NCBI RefSeq assembly: GCF_036016755.1
Contig: NZ_JAYXIH010000015.1
Location: 1-64,000 of the forward strand
Reading direction: 5' to 3'
DNA length: 64,000 bases
Origin: Aurantimonas coralicida_A
GTDB lineage: Bacteria > Pseudomonadota > Alphaproteobacteria > Rhizobiales > Rhizobiaceae
In this document: piece after piece, positions 62,046 to 64,000 of the stretch
Numbering within the stretch: position 1 is the stretch's first letter
How the letters are laid out: every line of letters starts with the position of its first letter
Position numbers and translations under genes: made by a program
Notes under the pieces: model-generated
What the model saw: only the letters and a program-made list of their open reading frames with translations
The model's database searches: none
Told to the model about the DNA's origin: nothing

Positions 62046-63431
62046 AAGTTTCTCGCAACCCGCCGCGAAAATCTCCTTCTGGTTCGCCGTCGAAATCCGC
62101 ACCCAATAATCGCTGGAATCCTCGCGATCGTGATCTACGAAAACGCTCTCGGTGTAGAAGTCGAGGCCGGCGTCGTCGAAGGCCTGCCGCGCGAAGGCCC
62201 ATTCGTCGAGACCATCGTCGAATTTAACGCAATGGTTGAAGCCGACCGGAGCGGCGATCACCGAGCGCAGCCGGTCGCCGAGCCGGCCCCCGAACGCCCG
62301 CCAGTTGGCGGCGCAGATCGCACCGGTCGCGGCCAGATCGGCTTCGTAACGGCGAAACGCTTGCGGCCAGTCGACGGCCGCGTCGAGAAACGCCCAGAGA
62401 TCGCCGGGCCGGGAAAAATCGTCGGAGTATGGCGAGAACAGCCGCAAGTAGCGCCCGGCCCGCCGCGCCACGCGCGCCACCATGTGATCGATCGCCGCAT
62501 CGTCTTTCGGATCGCCCAGCACGAACGAAGCATCACGGACCCGGCGCGCGGCGGCCCGCAGCACCATGTCGAGAACGAGGGCGCTCGCCCCGGCGTGGAC
62601 CGGCGACCAGAGGAGCCGTTCGTTGTGGCGACGGACGAAGTCGACCACCGGCCGGTCGGCGATCAGCCAGCCGGCCCGCAAGCCGGCGAGGCTGCGCGAC
62701 TTGGAGAACGAGTTGATCCAGATCAGCCGCTTCGGAAAGGCCTCCATATTCTCGGGAAACGGATGCGGCCGCTCGGTCTCGCCGGGATGGGCGAGATCGG
62801 GCACCTCGTCGAACACCAGCCAGCTTCCTGTGGTCGCGACCGCCGCGATGACGGTGTTCAGTTCCTCCACGCCGTAGACCTCGCCGGACGGGTTGGTCGG
62901 CTGGGTCAGCACGACGATGTCCGGGCAATGCCTGGCGACGAGCGTAACGGCCTCCGTCGCGCTCGGCAGGATGCGGTCGGGTTCCTCGGAACAGCAGGTG
63001 CGGTAGGCAATCCGGTGTTCGTCGCAGATGGTCGAGAAGTAGCTGTAGTTCAGCCCGAGAACGAGCGCCGTCCGCGCGCCGGCGATGTCGGCGAGATAAC
63101 GAAAGGCGAAGGCGAGCGCCCCGGTCGCGCCGGCGGTCATCGCGATATTGGCCGGCCCGATCGCGCCAAAGGCGGAGGCGCCGATCCGCTCGTGGGTCTC
63201 GAAGGCGATGGCCGCGACGACGGCGGGCGCGCCGCCGGGCGCGGTATAGTTTTCGACCAGCATCCGCTCTTGCAGCTCGCGGGCGGCGATCTCGAGCAGA
63301 ACCGACGGAGCCTTCAGATGATTGACCCCGGAGGAGAGGTAGCGGACGCCACCATGGCGCCGCACGGCAGCGGCCCGGCGCGCGGGATCGTAGAAATAGG
63401 CGTTCGCCCGCTCCAGCGATCGGTAGGTCAC
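62013..63431 (-). CDS. Class I/II PLP-dependent aminotransferase
   Basis: A 472-aa fold-type I PLP enzyme. ANIAMTAGATGALAFAFRYL, VVLTQPTNPSGEVYGVEEL (NPSG) and the lysine loop WINSFSKSRSLAGLRAGWLI are the class I/II signatures. It is related to aspartate/histidinol-phosphate-type aminotransferases; the substrate is unknown. The ATG overlaps the stop of the upstream PLP decarboxylase (ATGA), so the two are coupled, suggesting consecutive steps on one amino acid or diamine. Confidence 0.85.
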   Translation of the reverse strand: MTYRSLERANAYFYDPARRAAAVRRHGGVRYLSSGVNHLKAPSVLLEIAARELQERMLVENYTAPGGAPAVVAAIAFETHERIGASAFGAIGPANIAMTAGATGALAFAFRYLADIAGARTALVLGLNYSYFSTICDEHRIAYRTCCSEEPDRILPSATEAVTLVARHCPDIVVLTQPTNPSGEVYGVEELNTVIAAVATTGSWLVFDEVPDLAHPGETERPHPFPENMEAFPKRLIWINSFSKSRSLAGLRAGWLIADRPVVDFVRRHNERLLWSPVHAGASALVLDMVLRAAARRVRDASFVLGDPKDDAAIDHMVARVARRAGRYLRLFSPYSDDFSRPGDLWAFLDAAVDWPQAFRRYEADLAATGAICAANWRAFGGRLGDRLRSVIAAPVGFNHCVKFDDGLDEWAFARQAFDDAGLDFYTESVFVDHDREDSSDYWVRISTANQKEIFAAGCEKLSDFLDRGHGA

Positions 63432-64000
63432 GGCGGAACCCGGCCCGGTTCAGCCGCGGCAGGATGGTTCGGCGATTGCAGCGCCAGCACCTCTTCGAAC
63501 CGCACCCGGCGGGCGATCAGCCGCTCCTCGTCGCCGTCGACGAGGATCTCCGGCGGCCAGTCGTGGCCGAGGAAGTTCAACGGGCTCGCATGTTTGCCGT
63601 AGGCGCCGCAGCCGGAAAAGACGATGAGGTCGCCCGGCGCAAGGGCTGTCGAGAGCAACACCGCGCTGGCCAGCCGGTCGGTCGGCGCACAGAGCGGACC
63701 GGTGAGTTCCGTCGGCTCGCTGTCGCCTCCCTTCCTCGGCGGCCCGACGACGGCGACCGGCCGCCGCAAGAAGCGCAAGGTGCCCGACACCACCATCAGA
63801 TGGTGGATGCCACCGTCGAGCGCCGCAAAACGCCGCCCCGCGGTGCGTTTCACCGCGACGACGCGGGCGAGATAGCGGCCGGCCGGCCCGGTGACGTATC
63901 GCCCCATTTCAAAGCCGAGTTGCGGGGGTGGACCGCCGCCGCAGATCGTCTGCATTTCGGGTCCGCGCAGGAAAGCGGTGATCGGATCGAGATCAAGAGC
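63428..64000 (-). CDS. PLP-dependent decarboxylase, fold type III (5' part outside window)
   Basis: The C-terminal 190 residues of an ornithine/diaminopimelate-decarboxylase-like protein; the frame stays open past 64000, so the start is missing. FEMGRYVTGPAGRYLARVVAVK is the E-x-G-R motif, TGPLCAPTDRLASAV the GPLC-x2-D block with the catalytic cysteine, and GDLIVFSGCGAYGKHASPLNFLGHDWPPEI the GAY...F block. The sequence is in the group with the biosynthetic decarboxylases found in other natural-product clusters. The substrate may be ornithine, arginine or a longer amino acid. Confidence 0.87.
   Translation of the reverse strand, partial: ALDLDPITAFLRGPEMQTICGGGPPPQLGFEMGRYVTGPAGRYLARVVAVKRTAGRRFAALDGGIHHLMVVSGTLRFLRRPVAVVGPPRKGGDSEPTELTGPLCAPTDRLASAVLLSTALAPGDLIVFSGCGAYGKHASPLNFLGHDWPPEILVDGDEERLIARRVRFEEVLALQSPNHPAAAEPGRVPP

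Noticed and set aside
63428..64000. Assignment to lysA (diaminopimelate decarboxylase) of primary metabolism
   Set aside because: Only the C-terminal part is present and it is coupled to an aminotransferase within the cluster; the family is clear but the substrate is not.

Overview
The window looks like a chromosomal segment of an alphaproteobacterium of the order Hyphomicrobiales (Rhizobiales). GC content is high throughout. Neighbour pairs such as trxB–lsrB/vtlR, enoyl-CoA hydratase/MetY-type genes beside rplM–rpsI, and ctaA beside a DUF2842 protein are typical of that order. CarB carries the long insertion seen in alphaproteobacterial enzymes, and the LPS-core glycosyltransferase is LpcC-like. 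I cannot assign a genus. No rRNA, tRNA, CRISPR array or insertion sequence was seen.

Positions 1–39,407 are mostly conserved housekeeping and envelope genes. In order: the end of a membrane-anchored pentapeptide-repeat gene; carB, greA, two LPS glycosyltransferases, trkH, trxB and lsrB/vtlR; a GGDEF–EAL protein, a phosphoesterase, a SOUL protein and a cupin; metY, then a HigBA-like toxin–antitoxin pair inserted next to it; CoA-binding protein, enoyl-CoA hydratase and thioesterase; rplM–rpsI with promoter, leader hairpin and terminator; O-antigen ligase, agmatinase-like, DegT aminotransferase and argC; HD-GYP protein, heme A synthase and DUF2842. An exopolysaccharide group follows (degenerate tyrosine-kinase-like protein, Wza-like lipoprotein, polyprenyl-phosphate sugar transferase, CysQ, phosphomannomutase). 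Three TadE/TadG pseudopilin-type genes and a DMT exporter close this half.

Positions 39,500–64,000 hold what appears to be an uncharacterised biosynthetic gene cluster that runs off the right edge. It opens with a promoter overlapping a palindrome and a perfect 10-bp hairpin. Next come two tandem paralogous small proteins (67 and 63 aa) ending in the same DSLHW, then a caspase-fold (CHAT/C25-like) protease with a zinc ribbon. A tightly coupled operon follows: desaturase, asparagine synthetase, Gfo/Idh oxidoreductase, ROK kinase, AHBA-synthase-like aminotransferase, AMP ligase, and a PIG-L deacetylase fused to a BpsA-type aminopropyltransferase. A TetR-controlled AhpD/membrane protein/haloacid-dehalogenase module interrupts the cluster. 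Beyond it lie ACP–FkbH–SpeD-like, GNAT and radical SAM, ACP plus B12-radical SAM plus glycosyltransferase, and an aminotransferase/PLP-decarboxylase pair.

My reading is that the cluster combines three chemistries. One is an aminosugar or aminoshikimate-like branch (oxidoreductase, sugar kinase, AHBA-synthase-like transaminase). One is a polyamine branch (SpeD-like pyruvoyl enzyme, BpsA domain, PLP decarboxylase). One is an ACP-bound acyl branch (FkbH/ACP, AMP ligase, second ACP). Two radical SAM enzymes and possibly a small peptide scaffold processed by the caspase-like protease complete it. The individual enzyme families are well supported; the product and the role of the peptides are inference.
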